A DNA stretch of 64,000 nucleotides, from the NCBI GenBank assembly GCA_021307315.1, contig JAJSPD010000001.1, forward strand, positions 1,612,001 to 1,676,000, given 5' to 3'. Source of the DNA: Bisporella sp. PMI_857. Lineage: Eukaryota > Ascomycota > Leotiomycetes > Helotiales > Helotiaceae. A program made the translations under genes and the position numbers. Within the stretch, counting starts at the first letter, position 1. Each line of letters begins with the position of its first letter. This document shows, one piece after another, positions 10,009 to 22,239 of the stretch. Below the pieces are notes generated by a model that saw only the letters and a program-made list of their open reading frames with translations, was not told the origin of the DNA and made no database searches.

Positions 10009-12320
10009 ATGTATAATTTCGCGGCTCTCGCAGTGGGAGTCGTGCTTTTCAATGGAGCGATAGCCCGGCAGACAGGTAAGTTAGAGCTATTGCGCAAATC
10101 ACCAATCATCGCTAATTTATTTTAGATGGAGTTTTAATTTGGTCGAGGGATGTATCTCTGAATGCGACAGCGCCGCCAGTCGCAGAGGCACCACCATGTA
10201 CAGCGACAGTAACGTCGACAAAAGGTCTTGCTTTTAATCCACCTGTTGGAACCTGCGAAATCACGCAGACCGTGACTGTAGATCCACCACCGTGTACCGC
10301 GACAGTAACATCGACAAAGGGTCTTGCTTTTAATCCACCTGCTGGAACCTGCGAAATCACGCAGACCATGACAGTGGACCCACCACCCTGCACCACAACA
10401 GTCACTTCAACAAACGGTGCAGCTTTCAATCCGCCGGTAGGAACGTGTAAATTTACCAGCACAGTGGTTGTGCCATCGCCAGGACTTGGAGGCATCATTG
10501 TTGGTATTGGAGGCTTTGATAATCCAAATCCTCCAGCAGGAACTACTCGCACTAGCGCTACATCTACAACAAGTATGTTCTATTCACCAAGCTTTATGTA
10601 TTGCCAAAGCCAGTTCTAACATCATTTAGCGTCTTCAGAGACTACGACTACTGGAACCACGACAGATACAAATACTAGTGTTAGTACTTCGCCAACCAAC
10701 ACAGATGCTGGACCAGAGACTACACCTTCGTCGCTGCCGGCAGATACCAATACAAAGACGACCTCGACTTCATCAACTGAAGTCCCTACCACAATAAATC
10801 CGTCTCCAACACCAGATCCACCTTCTTGGCCAACTATCACCCTCCCTAATGGACCCACATTAACTCCTCCAACACCACCTCCAGTGCAAACACCTCCACC
10901 AGTTGAAACCACTCCTCCTCCTGCAGATAACCCGACAACTCCACCTGCAGATAGTCCTACTACACCTCCCGCAGATAACCCGACAACTCCTCCAGCAAAT
11001 AACCCAACAACTCCTCCCGCAGATAACCCAACAACTCCTCCCGCAGATAACCCGACGACTCCTCCCGCAGATAATCCAACAACTCCTCCCGCAGATAACC
11101 CTACTACACCTCCAGCAAATAACCCTACTACACCTCCAGCAAATAACCCGACAACTCCTCCCGCAGATAATCCTACTACACCTCCCGCAGATAACCCGAC
11201 AACTCCACCTGCAGATAACCCGACAACTCCTCCCGCAGATAACCCTACTACACCTCCAGCAAATAACCCGACAACTCCTCCCGCAGATAATCCTACTACT
11301 CCTCCCGCAGATAACCCGACAACTCCACCTGCAGATAATCCTACTACACCTCCCGCAGATAACCCTACTACGCCTCCTGCAAACAACCCAACGACACCTC
11401 CCGCAGATAATCCAACAACACCTCCTGCAGATAACCCGACTACACCTCCTCCTGTGGGAACAACGCCTCCTCCAGTAGTAACCAGCGACCCCCCAGTCAC
11501 TGATATTACCATACCAGGCGAGCCCCAGATCACGCCTGCTCCGATTATCATCGGAACTCAAACTGCCAGCCAAGACGTATCTGGAAATCCTGTCTTTGGC
11601 TCTCAAACACTTCTTCCAGGATCAGCGATAACTGTGGGAGGAGACGTGATTTCCGCCGATCCAGATGGAAATATTGTTGTGAACCCAGCTCCGGCAACTA
11701 CGACTCCAGCAGGTGTGGTTGTGATTGGAGGCTCCAGTATAACTGCCAACGGGGATAATGGTTTTGTTATCGGTTCTCAGACACTTTTCCCGGGAAGCGC
11801 AATTACCGTTGGAGGGGAAGTAATCACCTTACCAACCCCAGCTACCACCGAGCCGCCATCACAAGTCGTTCCCATCGGGGACACGACACTTACCGCTCTA
11901 CCGAATGGAGATCTGGTTGCTGGAACATTGACCTTAACTAAAGGTGGAGTTGTGACAATCGATGGCTCGATTGTTTCCCTATCACCAAACGGGGAGGTTG
12001 CTGTCAACGGGGCGTCGCCAACTACGCTTCTCACATCCGCAAGCCCGATCACGAGTCTCATCATTGCGGGGCAGACCCTCACCCAAGGTGGACGTGTCAC
12101 TGTCGGTGGAGATATTCTCTCACTTGCGCCTTCAGGAACCGGAATCGTGGTGATCGGCACCGTGACTATTGGCGGTGGAGAGAGCACAGCAACAGCTACA
12201 GCCAGTGGCAAGAAGAAGAACGCTGCAGGCCAAAATGTCCCAATTCTAGACTTCACGCTTGCATGGGTTGGGTTATACTCGATTTTCTTTTTCAGCCTGG
12301 GGGCATTGTGGATGCATTAA
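10009..12320 (+). CDS. Secreted Pro/Thr-rich mucin-like cell-surface protein with tandem repeats
   Basis: Predicted extracellular wall or surface glycoprotein, about 734 residues. Exons are 10009-10075, 10126-10572 and 10630-12320. ATG at 10009 gives the signal peptide MYNFAALAVGVVLFNGAIA. Regions in order: three imperfect copies of a 34-residue unit (PPPCT.TVTST.G.AFNPP.GTC, each with two Cys) at about residues 38-140; a Ser/Thr linker; 22 tandem copies of NPTTPPAD (24-bp DNA unit, 10919-11450); then four units of the pattern GSQTL.PG..ITVGG.VIS..P.G seen in other secreted fungal proteins; a KKK-containing spacer; and a hydrophobic C-terminus (FTLAWVGLYSIFFFSLGALWMH), consistent with a GPI-anchor signal or a terminal TM. 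The Thr/Pro repeats are likely heavily O-mannosylated. Copy number is expected to vary between strains. The function is not known; wall structure or adhesion is inference. Confidence 0.85.
10919..11450 (+). repeat. 24-bp coding minisatellite, 22 copies
   Basis: Each unit encodes NPTTPPAD or a variant. Unit 2 has DS, and units 4, 9, 10, 15 and 20 read NN instead of DN at the junction, so the variant recurs about every five units. Proline and threonine codons differ silently between units, so the array is old enough to have diverged but still expands in frame. Confidence 0.9.
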
Positions 12321-12812
12321 GGATAGCGGAAAGCATGCATTGGGATGGCGTATATTTTTGACATATTGGGAGGGCGGAGGAGCATTAGATTAATTTAGAT
12401 ACCCATGTAAATACAATATGTTCTTGTATTTATATCAGAAAATATCAAAAAGAAATGAAAACTTAGCTATCCGCATTCCCAAACACTCCCTTTGTGAGAT
12501 ATGTGCTTCTCCATCAGCCATTCCATGGTAATTATTGTGACTGAATTTGGCTTAATCCACTTCACCGAAGATCCTAAGCGAATTTGATAGGGGCACCAAT
12601 CTTGGCAGTAGGGAGAAGGCAGCTCTGTTATGCACACCTTTGGTTTCTCAAGGATCCTTCAGAACGTCTCAGCTAAGGGGATGATGCAATTTCAGTAGTA
12701 GTGGGATATCGCCACGTGACTGCTTCCATCTCACGTCTATAGTTACCCTTCATGCCACTTTTGAGTATCAATCCTATGGATTTTGATAGTATCCTCTCCA
12801 TACAGACAGAAA
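12321..12812. promoter_or_regulatory. Intergenic region with CACGTG box upstream of the dehydrogenase-like gene
   Basis: The AT-rich 3' flank of the mucin-like gene passes into a promoter with a CACGTG E-box at 12713-12718, about 95 bp before the next start codon. CACGTG is the core site of fungal bHLH factors. Use here is inference. Confidence 0.35.
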
Positions 12813-13939
12813 ATGGCGCCGTTAGCTACCGTCGGAGTCTTATCTATTGGCGAGATGGGAATGGGCATATCGAAACTGCTCATAGCCCATAATTACAGAG
12901 TTGTTACAAATATTGAGGGTCGAAGGTGTGATAATCCGTCTCTTGATTCTCAACTCCAATGTTAACCCGGAATCGGAAACTTAATTTCCTTTGCTTCTGT
13001 GCCTCCTGAAAGTTCACATCTTCCAACCTGACGACTCGTGTTCAGGACGCTCTTCATAGCACACCGCTAACTCACGATAGCGAAGACACTCACGCCAGGG
13101 CCAAGCAAAGTAAAATAGAAACGCTTTCCTCAGACATTGCAGTAGTAAAAGCAGCCGATTATATACTCTCCATTGTCCCTCCCCGTGATGCTGTCCCCGT
13201 TGCCCATCGTATTACCACAGCGTTTAAGTCCCTCTCCTCCGCTAAGGACCTCTACTACCTCGACCTGAACGCTATCTCGCCGCGTCGGGCCCGCGAAATC
13301 GCCGCCCATTTCGCAGCTACCGCTCCTGAGATCAAGTTTGTCGACGGCGGCATCATCGGCCCAGCGCCGACACCCAAATCAAGTGCACCAGGCCAGGACT
13401 GGAGCAACCCGGATATCCCGGTATCCGGCCGGTTCAACCTCGCCGATGCCCCCATTTCCGGCGCCCATCTGAGTGAAACGTTGAACCTTAACCACATCTC
13501 CCCGGAGATAGGACCGGCGTCTGGCCTGAAATGCTGTTTCGCATCTACCTCTAAAGGCTTCACGGCCCTCTGCATCCAGGCCTTCACCACGGCGTCCAAC
13601 CTTGGGGTGCTCCCCCTTCTTCGGGATAATTTGGAGCGAAGGATGCCGGGGATTTGGAAAAGAGCAGAGGGAGGCGTTACAGGCATGCCGCCGAAGGCGT
13701 ATAGGTGGGTAAGGGAGATGGAGGAGATTGCCCTGACGCATACTGATGATGGAGGATTCGAGGGGGGGAAGGATGGGGAGGGAGTTTTTGGGGAGATTGC
13801 GAAGGTATATAGGAGTGTCGCAGAGGACTCCGTTCTTGGGGAGGAGAAGACGGAACGCAGGAAGAGAGGGTTAACGATTGAGGATGTTGCTCAAGCTATG
13901 GGCGAGGGGCTGAGAAATAAGAGGAAGAAGGCTGAATGA
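12813..13939 (+). CDS. 6-phosphogluconate dehydrogenase-like NAD(P)-binding protein
   Basis: Predicted soluble oxidoreductase of the beta-hydroxyacid dehydrogenase superfamily. Two exons, 12813-12925 and 13081-13939, give 323 residues. The N-terminal Rossmann fold shows VGVLSIGEMGMGISKLLIAH (GxGxxG-type loop, here GEMGMG) followed by the second strand YRVVTNIEGRS, then DYILSIVPPRDAV. The conserved substrate-loop region reads YLDLNAISP, and the middle has FVDGGIIGPAP. The C-terminal helical domain has SGLKCCFASTSKGFTAL, which carries the family's catalytic-type Lys region, and PKAYRWVREMEEI. The C-terminal third matches the fungal/bacterial group with an added helical domain (DUF1932-like). 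The second-exon acceptor (13079-13080) was chosen because it is the only nearby one giving an open frame. The substrate is unknown. Confidence 0.85.
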
Positions 13940-14636
13940 GATGTTCAAGTTGATAAATGTAATTCTTCGCTTCGGTGGAGGTTCTGAGTTGGTCGATAGA
14001 TATAATGGAGTAATGCTTTGGAATTTTCTGAATCGAACGATTCAAGATGGAGGGAATATACTTAGCCATCTTGGAATTAGTAATTATTTCGAGGCAAATA
14101 TACTTTAGATCAATCGTCTCCATCCTCCGAGTTCTTGAAGGACTGTAGGGAAGAAAGAGCACGCAATATATTTCACACTTCCAACCTCCGGGTCATCGAC
14201 AATTCAATCCTTCTTATTTTTCTAATTTATGGAATATACAGTACTTGAAAGACAAGCTCATGTTCACACTTAGACATTGTCATATCCATTTACCTTGTGG
14301 GTGTTATCATGTTAAGAGAATGTCCTAGACAACTTTGCAATTAAGCCTATTTCTCAAACTTTTGGTTCGGTAGGCACTATTGGTCTAGATTCCCGTGTAA
14401 CTGCCAAGACCCCTCTCGGCTCGCTCGCGCTAGTCCCAATTCAGTCACGGCTGAGTCTTAACCAGCTACCCTCAACGCTATACTCACAACACGTTATCCA
14501 CACAATTTTAATAATCTGTATCTAGCCCTGGAGCAAGTACTTTAAGCTCAAGAGCAGATTCGATTATACCTTCTGGAACCCCCAACATCTCTACGCCTGC
14601 GTTCCGCCAGATGTTATAACCTAAAAAAGTGTGACA
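13940..14636. other. Intergenic region
   Basis: AT-rich spacer between two genes on the same strand. I see no feature beyond a presumptive promoter of the next gene. Confidence 0.4.
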
Positions 14637-16014
14637 ATGACGAGAGCGAAGAAACTACGGGATGAGGCTGTTGCAATTCAAACTCAAGCTGCAGCTGGGA
14701 GAGGGCCCAAGAAGCCCTACTCAAGATTCAAAAGAGACAAAGTAAAACGGAGGAAGAAGGCGAAGACGGACCTAAAAACCCACTACAAAGTACCAGGTTT
14801 CAATGCTTTCGCGAGTGTAAGTTATCTGGTTATCTAGTGCGTTGAGTGGCTTCTGACATCATCAGGGCCCGGGATACAAGAAAGGGAAAGTTGTGAAGTG
14901 TAAAGAGCCAATCTCTCCAGAGACGGGCATTCATGTGAGTATTATCATTTAGTTCGCTTAGATGGAAGCCTAACCGAGGATTATAGTCGCTTGTATGGGC
15001 AGCAGCTATTGTCCCTCAAGCACACGCTGGCTTCTTAAAACTTCCGTATGAGATTAGGATGAAGATATACACCTACGTTCTGGAAGATTTCGAGATTTCG
15101 GTAAGTCAGCTGTCGATTCCGAGAAGGCATTGCTCTCGAGCGATTCGATCCTAGAAAATCAAGTCTTGTGCCAACCTTTAACCCTTCTCCTATTTCTCTC
15201 AAGACCTAACATCAAATAGGGAACCCGAAACTATCCAGTGGCCCACCTCGCACCCACGAAGGACGGCAAGAGGTTCAAATCCTTTACCTGGCCGACAGCA
15301 GGGAAAAACTCCATCTTGCTCGCGGAGACCTGTCGACAAATGTATGTCGACTTTGTCGGTGGAGGTTTATTGTATCGACACATTCCTTTCTCATTCCGTA
15401 GCCCGATTTTACTTCTCAACTATACTTTGGTGATTAATCCTGCGCATCGAGATCTCATCCGCACTATAAGGTTACAGCAGAATATTGGAAGCTCCGCATG
15501 GCCGACAACCGGGTTGAAGAAAGCCTGCGTACGTACCATCTCTGCCTCACCACCCTTTCGTTCATATTTAATAGATAAGAACCACCGAGCTAACAAGTTT
15601 GGGTAGCTCTGGCTGGCAGAATGCAGGGGCCTTCAAAGCTTGCAGCTAGATTTCTATATCGAACAGCTATTCTCCGGTCATCTGCCTCGATTTGGGTATC
15701 ACCATCCCGTTCGGCTAACAGCCTTTCATCAGGTGCATCTTATTCTCTCCCTCCCCTACTTCTCAAGCAAAAATAACTGAGCGCTAATATAGGCAAACGA
15801 GCAGAGGGCCATGGCGAAAATTGAGACCTGTGAGCAGCTGATAATGCTACTTACCGGTAGCTCTTCACTTAGAAATTTCAAACTGGAGTTCTACACCAGT
15901 GAGCGGGCATGGTATTATTACGGCCCGGACAAGCCATTCGAGGTGAGCTTGAAGAAGGATGGCGATGCCGATTGTACGATAACACCTCCCTTCCTGAAGT
16001 GCAACCTGGGCTAA
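14637..16014 (+). CDS. F-box-like protein with basic N-terminus
   Basis: Fungal hypothetical protein of the F-box-like class found in many expanded copies in Pezizomycotina. ATG at 14637 opens a strongly basic N-terminus (KKPYSRFKRDKVKRRKKAK) that could be a nuclear localisation signal. After introns at 14817-14865 and about 14935, the protein reads GFLKLPYEIRMKIYTYVLED, the LPxEIRxxIY motif of these proteins. It then continues with ILLAETCRQMYVDF, the usual second motif (old-protein-family C-R-Q region), and ends after SLRNFKLEFYTS. Five or six exons are required. The total is about 300 residues, similar to relatives. The partner and substrate are unknown. Exon borders after 15500 are less certain. 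Confidence 0.65.
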
Positions 16015-16978
16015 CAAAGGTAACCGGGCAGGTATCTTCTGGAATCTGGAAAAAAAGCTTCGAGGTTTACTGTCTGCTGCATCATAAACTTTTTATACAA
16101 AGATTGTTCTAGTAGATGTAGGGTTTTAAAAGGCGTGTTAAACCAAGCCTGGAATGAAGCTATCATCATTCCAGGAGCAGTTTATGCCTTGCATGAATAC
16201 AGTATCACAGACATGCAAAGAGCATAAGTTCTGGGACTCAACATAAATGATGTGAGAAAGCCGCAGAGGACGAGATCTCGAAGCACTACTCTTAGACTGT
16301 CAGCACCATCCCTGACGCCATCTGGTTCTGAGGAAGGCCAAAGGAGAATAGATACTGTCGCGAGAACGGGTAATGAATTTACTATTCTGGCCACTGTTGG
16401 GACCAATTGACAGCATGGATAAGCTTAGCTAGCAGGGCTGGAGGGAGCCGTTTTCTAAAATGGGACTTCAGGTTTAGAGCTGATTTCATAATTCTGCATG
16501 CGATGTTATGTAGCATTCAAAATACACACCGTGAACAAACTCACCAAATTGAACTCATTACCGCCATGGTCGAAATCAAATTTATTATTTCATGCTATGT
16601 ATATGTAGGAATTGTATGTGAGCGAGTTACTGCAAAATCAATGGGTAGCTTTTGGTTGTACTCGAATGGTATTCATTCTATATACGAATCAACCGCGCTA
16701 CAAAGGTAATTCTGATGATCTGCCATTCCATTAAAGAAAGAGAAGCATATGCAAATAATGTCAACTCCTCTGCGGTAGAATAAGCCAAAGCGCCGAACGC
16801 TATGCATCAAGCTCCCCACAACTCCTACCATAACGCCATGTTATCGTTGTCATTATTCATGGACTCGTGAAAATGCCTCAAAGGCTCCCAATTGCTAGCG
16901 AAGAATTGCTAGTCGAGGTACGAAATACTCTCGCCAGTGGCGAATGGATTAAAAATAGAAAAATTAATGAGGCCAGTC
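16015..16978. other. Intergenic, convergent 3' region
   Basis: AT-rich sequence between two convergent genes. Nothing beyond 3' flanks is visible. Confidence 0.4.
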
Positions 16979-19900
16979 TTATTGAATGTCGGGAAGGTCG
17001 GCCATTGGGGTTTTTGGGTCGAACCATCCAACTCGTCGTTGATCTCCATGGCTGGCACCAACAGTGCACCAAACATGCTTGAACGGAACCTTGACGTTCA
17101 CTGTTTCTCTGCTTCCTCCCCATCTGAGGCGGCCATTCGGTGTCATATCAGATTTGCCCAAACCACCCCTCGTAACCCATTCCTTCACGACGTCTCTGAT
17201 AAATTCTACCTTTTGTCGGAACCCATTGGCGAATGGAATACCTTGAATCAATGGGTCGATTTCAGGGCGCTTGCGGGTGGTAGATTTAATTGGTTTTGAA
17301 GGCTTAGCCATGAAATTGAGGAGGGTCTGAAGAGGATAGGAGAGACGTTGTCGGTCGTCAAGAGCAGTCGCTGAGAGAACCCCACTCTCTGAAAGATCGC
17401 GCGCAGCCTCAAGCGAAAGATGGTAGAAGTCACACCAAGTCCCATCACCTGAGATGACGATCTTTGTGTGGTCTGGGAAGTTAAACTACAAAATTAGCAT
17501 TGGACTTCACAAGGAAAGCTTAGACGCAACCTACTTGATAATGACCATCGCAGAATGCCCAGCAGCCAACGTCTCCCCATCGTTGATAGAAGGTGACCAC
17601 GTTGCCAGAAGGAATACGCTCCTGCGATGTTCGAGCGAGAACCTCTTCGTAAGGATAGTCTGAGTCTCGTCCGTAGGCGATCATATAGTTTGCAAACTTC
17701 TTCCACAGAATGATTCTCTCTCTCTTCCGGTCATCCCACTCATCAACACCTCGTGGCAGGCGGCCGACCTTTTCGTTCTCAACGACCTCAACTTTATAGG
17801 TTTGGGGATTGACCTTTGTGCGATACAGGCCTTGTGATCCCCGGTTCTCATAAAACTCGATGCTCGGCCCTGATATTGGAACAAGCTCCTGGCGATCTAC
17901 ATACTCAGGATTTCCCCGACTGAGCAAGTGACGCTCCGCGTCACGAACCATGACACATGAAGGTGGATTGACGCCTTTGCTGGCGTCCAGCGGATCAGCG
18001 GGCAGCGTTCGAAGGATGCATCCAATGCTGCCATTTCCTAGGATGTATCCTAGTCCAAACTTGTTCGTGTAATCCACCCATTTCACGACAATTGGGAAGT
18101 TGGCAGGGGGTAATTTGGACTCTATCGCAATCGATCTGCTGTTGAGCGCCCGCTCTAGCTCTGTTTGCAGACGACGTAGACCCTGGAGAATATCATCTGG
18201 CTGAGTACCAGGTACAGCTTCCACTTTTTCACGGCTACTGAAGAGTGACACAACCTTCCGCGCAACAGGCTGAGCTTCTCGAGATTTTCGTTCTGCATCC
18301 GCTTTATTCAATTGCTCTGCCATATCGGCTGCGAGACGGCCTTCAACATCAGCAATTTTCTCGGCGACACGAGATTCGATCTTTGGCTCGTGTCTACGAG
18401 AGGTGCTGATAGGTCTTTTTGGCATTGAAGTAAGTGGCAAGCGGGCACTCGAACTCGAACTACCAGTCGTGTTTGTAGAAGTAGTAGGGAGTTGATTCTC
18501 TGTATTCGTATGTCGTGGCTGCAAGGATCCTAGCCAACCAGGCTGAGTGGAAGACTGTGGCCGAGCACGTTGTTGTGCCGCATAGCTTTGAGTGTTTATT
18601 CGGGCTGGTATATTCAGAGATGCAACTGAGTTCACAGGATCGACTTTTGATCCAGTAGCACCTTCATCAGCCTGTTGCATCTTCATCTTCTCCTCAAGAA
18701 GGATTTCATGGTACGGGCGATACACCACATCTTCAGGAAGTGGAACTTGTGGTGTAAGTCCAGCCTGTTCTTCTGCCGCGACCTCTCTATATGTGCTCTT
18801 CTGCTTTTGTGGTACATGCCATGGCCCCACCTCGCATTTCATACACAGCTTCTTCAGGTTCTTCATGTACAGGTTAGACTTGCCACTCCGGTTTCCGACT
18901 GAAAGGAATTGTGTTGGATTTGGCTGCTGGTCTCTTAGCTCTGGAGTCATTTCCTCAGCTTGCGGCATCCAGCCACACACGAAGAACGGATGCTGAACAA
19001 TGGCATCAGGATCAGGTCTTTGATCTGGGCTCTGGAGCAAGGCCGAAACCAATTCTTTAGTCTCCGCTGAGATAAAATTCTCCGAGGCTTGCAAACTTGG
19101 CCAGTCGTATTCTCGTTCACGAGCTCGACGATATATCTCATCCGCAGTCGTCGACTGAAAAGGTGGTTTGCCAGTCAACATCGCAAAGCTATCAAGGTCA
19201 GCATCTAGGACACAAATAAAATGAGTGTACCGTACATAATGATACCTAGACTCCAAATATCAACCATATGATCATGCCCACCTTTACCCTTCTCCAAAAT
19301 CTCTGGAGCAATGTAATTGGGCGTGCCACAAAGAGTTGTCCGGCGGCAAGCATTCATATCCTTCCCCGACATGAGGAGTGCAGCAAGACCAAAATCCCCT
19401 ATCTTGACATTCATATCCCTGTCGAGAAAGATATTGCCCATCTTAAGATCCCTATGAATGATGCCCTTTGAGTGCATATATTTGATAGCACCTGCCATTT
19501 GCACGGTCCAGTATCTGACCTCAGGCTCTGTGATATATTTTCTCTTCTTTACCATATCCATCAACGATCCGTTCGGACACAATTCCAATACAATGAACGT
19601 GGATTTTTCGAAGGAGAATGCGCGGTGGAACCTGACAATATTGGCATGATTCATCTTAGAGTGGATTTGAAGCTCGGTTTGGAACTACGCAAATATCAGT
19701 GGCTAATTTTGGCTAAAAGGTTTAGCTCGTACCTTTTGCTCCATCTTCTTTTGTGGCATGTGACTTTTGACAATTTTCAAAGCATATTTCTGTCTTGTCC
19801 CAGCTAGTTGACCCTCATAACAGATCGCAAAACCACCTTTACCGAGACAGTTTCCGGTCTGATATACTGCACCATCTCCACGATCAGAGCTTGGCGGCTC

Positions 19901-20047
19901 TATGACTTCGGGTGGAGGTGGAGGAGGGTGGTCTTTCTCCTTCTGACTTAGTTTGGCTGGTGGCTTAGTCTTCGAGGTCAGTTGCTTCGAGCTTGGTTGT
20001 TTGACTTTGATATGAGCATTTGCATCTCGAGGAGATAAAGCCTCCAT
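16979..20047 (-). CDS. plkA: Polo-like serine/threonine kinase (Cdc5/PlkA type)
   Basis: Mitotic kinase that controls spindle, septation and mitotic exit. The start at 20047 gives a Pro-rich N-terminus (PPPPPPEVIEPP), then the kinase domain: Gly loop LGKGGFAICYEG, ATP Lys in YALKIVKS, catalytic IIHRDLKMGNIFL, DFGLA, and T-loop TTLCGTPNYIAPEIL with the activating Thr. The domain crosses small introns near 19690-19735 and 19180-19230; the best join of the latter gives GIIIFAMLTGKPPFQ. A long Ser/Pro linker leads to the polo-box domain. Polo box 1 opens with KWVDYTNKFGLGYIL (the Trp that contacts phosphopeptide), and polo box 2 contains FPDHTKIVIS with the His and Lys that bind phosphate. A conserved basic C-terminal extension (RPEIDPLIQGIPFANGF to the stop at 16979) follows the last intron near 17490-17533. 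All key residues are present. Confidence 0.95.
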
Positions 20048-20971
20048 ATCGAAGCAAAGAATGGACGAGCCGCAAATATGCGAGCTCTGTAACCGGTGCG
20101 TCTGCGAGATGCGATAATAACGAGTTACCTATACCTGAGATACACCTGTCAGTACTGTATTCTGCCAGAAATGCATCCTGATACTGCATTTAGTCCATAA
20201 TTTCAAGGTGCCCCTTCAAGGAGATGCTTCTGCGCTGATACTATTCAGGCAATGGCAAGCTATTGATAGAGAGACGATTACTGAAGAGATCGGAACCTAA
20301 ATATCTTCCTTCTACGCATGAAGTGAACGAGATATATGTAAACTTACAGTGTTTGTGCGCTTATTGTTAGACAGAGACGAGTCGCGCGGGCTGCAATCGA
20401 ATTGCCCTTAAGTCGAAGTTGTCGCGTGTTGGCTCGATGCTGGTATCTTGTACATTCAACGTAAATAAAACCCACAATAGAAAGCCAACAGGGGTTTTCA
20501 CTGTCATGGCAACCACAATCGGCGGGTTAGCCCGCAGGAGTCAACATAGATTTGGCTGATAATTCTACTCTCATTCCTCAAACTTGTAGGCAAACTAAAC
20601 ATAAGAAAGCCTATTTTCTTGTACAGTATTCAAGTGTATTCAAAGATTTGAATGAACGACTTGTACAAAGAAGCCTTTCTAGTAGGCTCTCCTTTTTCGG
20701 AATCAAGAATTGAATAAGGTCTGTTCTCAGACCGAAGGGTGTGTATATAGCTTATCCTGATTACTCCATATATCCACCCTGCAGGCATCTCCAACTATTT
20801 ACTCAGCCGCCTCAAAATACAGAATGACTGCAGTCAATTCTATGGGTTTGGCCCAGACTCTACAGTAATGGCTTGTGGTTCCAGGTAGTCGTCATTGGCA
20901 TATCTCAATGAGCACTTAGCAATTAGCCCACAACCTCCCGAAACTGTGTGATAAGAGCGCCTGGGACAAAG
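20048..20971. promoter_or_regulatory. Divergent promoter region of polo kinase and OPA3-like gene
   Basis: 0.9 kb between two head-to-head genes. It probably includes an untranslated leader of the kinase gene. I saw no clear cell-cycle box. Confidence 0.35.
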
Positions 20972-21646
20972 ATGGTACCTCTTCCTCTATTCAAGTTTGC
21001 CGCTCTTTTTGTCAGGCATATCTCCAAATATGGCGCAGTAAGTCTAAATGTTTCTTATTTCTGGTTCGAGACTAAGAGTGTGTAGAATTGGATTAAGGAC
21101 CAAGCGCACGACCATCCTAAATTCCGAGTCATCGCCGCGAGATACGGGCAGTACCTGCATCAGTTCAATATGCGATTGCAAGTGACTCTTCTACGAGACA
21201 AAGCGGCCGAGAAAAGAGCAAGGGACAAAGCAGCAGCGCCAACAGTTAAGACAGAGGAGCAGATGAAGGCGGATGAAACGGCAAAGGCTAAGGAAAGGGC
21301 ACATCCTAACGCAGTTGTGCCACCTAAAAGCATATGGAAGCGGAGATTTCGGCCTCTACAGGAAGACAAGGCAGTTGATTTATTTGCGGATGTCATTGGA
21401 GATTCCTTCATACTTCTGGTTGCTGCGGGCTTGATTATGTATGAGCTCGTAAGGAATTCAAACAAGCCAGACCCCCACCAGGAGAAGATAGCTGCACTAG
21501 AGGAGAAAGTAGTCGTATTAGAGAAACTAGATCAGGAGCGGGAGGAGATCGAGAAGAAACAGCAGCAACGTGTTGAAACGCTCGAACAAGCTATGGAGGA
21601 GATGAGGAAGGCTACGCTCAAAAAGAAGTTTTTCTCGCTTGCTTGA
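20972..21646 (+). CDS. OPA3-like mitochondrial protein
   Basis: Family known from human optic atrophy 3, a mitochondrial membrane protein. Two exons, 20972-21037 and 21086-21646, give 208 residues. The N-terminus matches the family: MVPLPLFKFAALFVRHISKYGA, then NWIKDQAHDHPKFRVIAARYGQ and LHQFNMR, with the intron falling between them. A charged Lys/Glu/Ala segment follows, then a hydrophobic helix (SFILLVAAGLIMYELVRNS) and a C-terminal coiled coil rich in Glu, Lys and Gln (residues about 150-205). This order (N-terminal targeting helix, late TM, terminal coiled coil) is normal for fungal members. It is divergent from the polo kinase. Confidence 0.92.
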
Positions 21647-22239
21647 AGAGGCCAGAAGTGCTTTCAGCATGCAAAGGCAGTACTTAGAGACACAACTTCT
21701 CGGTGTTCCAAGATGTCAGAATTATGGTGGATGAGAGAGATTCTCTGATCTTGTATATTAAGCTTGACTCTCAAAAGCCACCGGCAGGACTAGTCCAATG
21801 ACTCCTTCACAATTCGAACGTTTAATGATGGCGATAACACTCTGCTCCGAGCGGATGTATATTCTACTCTATATAGAATTAAAATCTTGGAATACTAAGT
21901 TACATCCAAGAATCACACCCTCTCTCTCTCTCTATCAAGATTGACCAATTCGTGAGCCGAGGATGATGGGCTTGTTAGAGCCAACCTCTAGACGTTGTTC
22001 CGAAGCTTTTACGAGGCCCTTTTCTATGGTCGAAAATCTACAAGACTTTCTCAACATCCTTGGAAAGCTTATGGTAAAATAACTTAACTGCTCTAGAAAT
22101 CTTGAGGATCACAGCATTGTCAGTTAGATACAATCAACTCTAGTCCAGAAAGTGAACCGCTTATACACCCTTTTCGAAATTATGTTAAGCTGTTGTAAAA
22201 TTAATATATCTATATCTATATATATATTTAAGGTAAAGT
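21647..22239. other. Intergenic region
   Basis: AT-rich spacer with a short TC dinucleotide run near 21916-21930 and a TATATC-rich tract near 22205-22230. No gene is seen. Confidence 0.4.

Noticed and set aside
10622..11606. Long open frames on the minus strand (up to about 310 codons, Gly/Val-rich repeats)
   Set aside because: They are the reverse complement of the mucin minisatellite. An open frame on one strand of a stop-free 24-bp repeat forces open frames on the other, and there is no start context, signal or domain.
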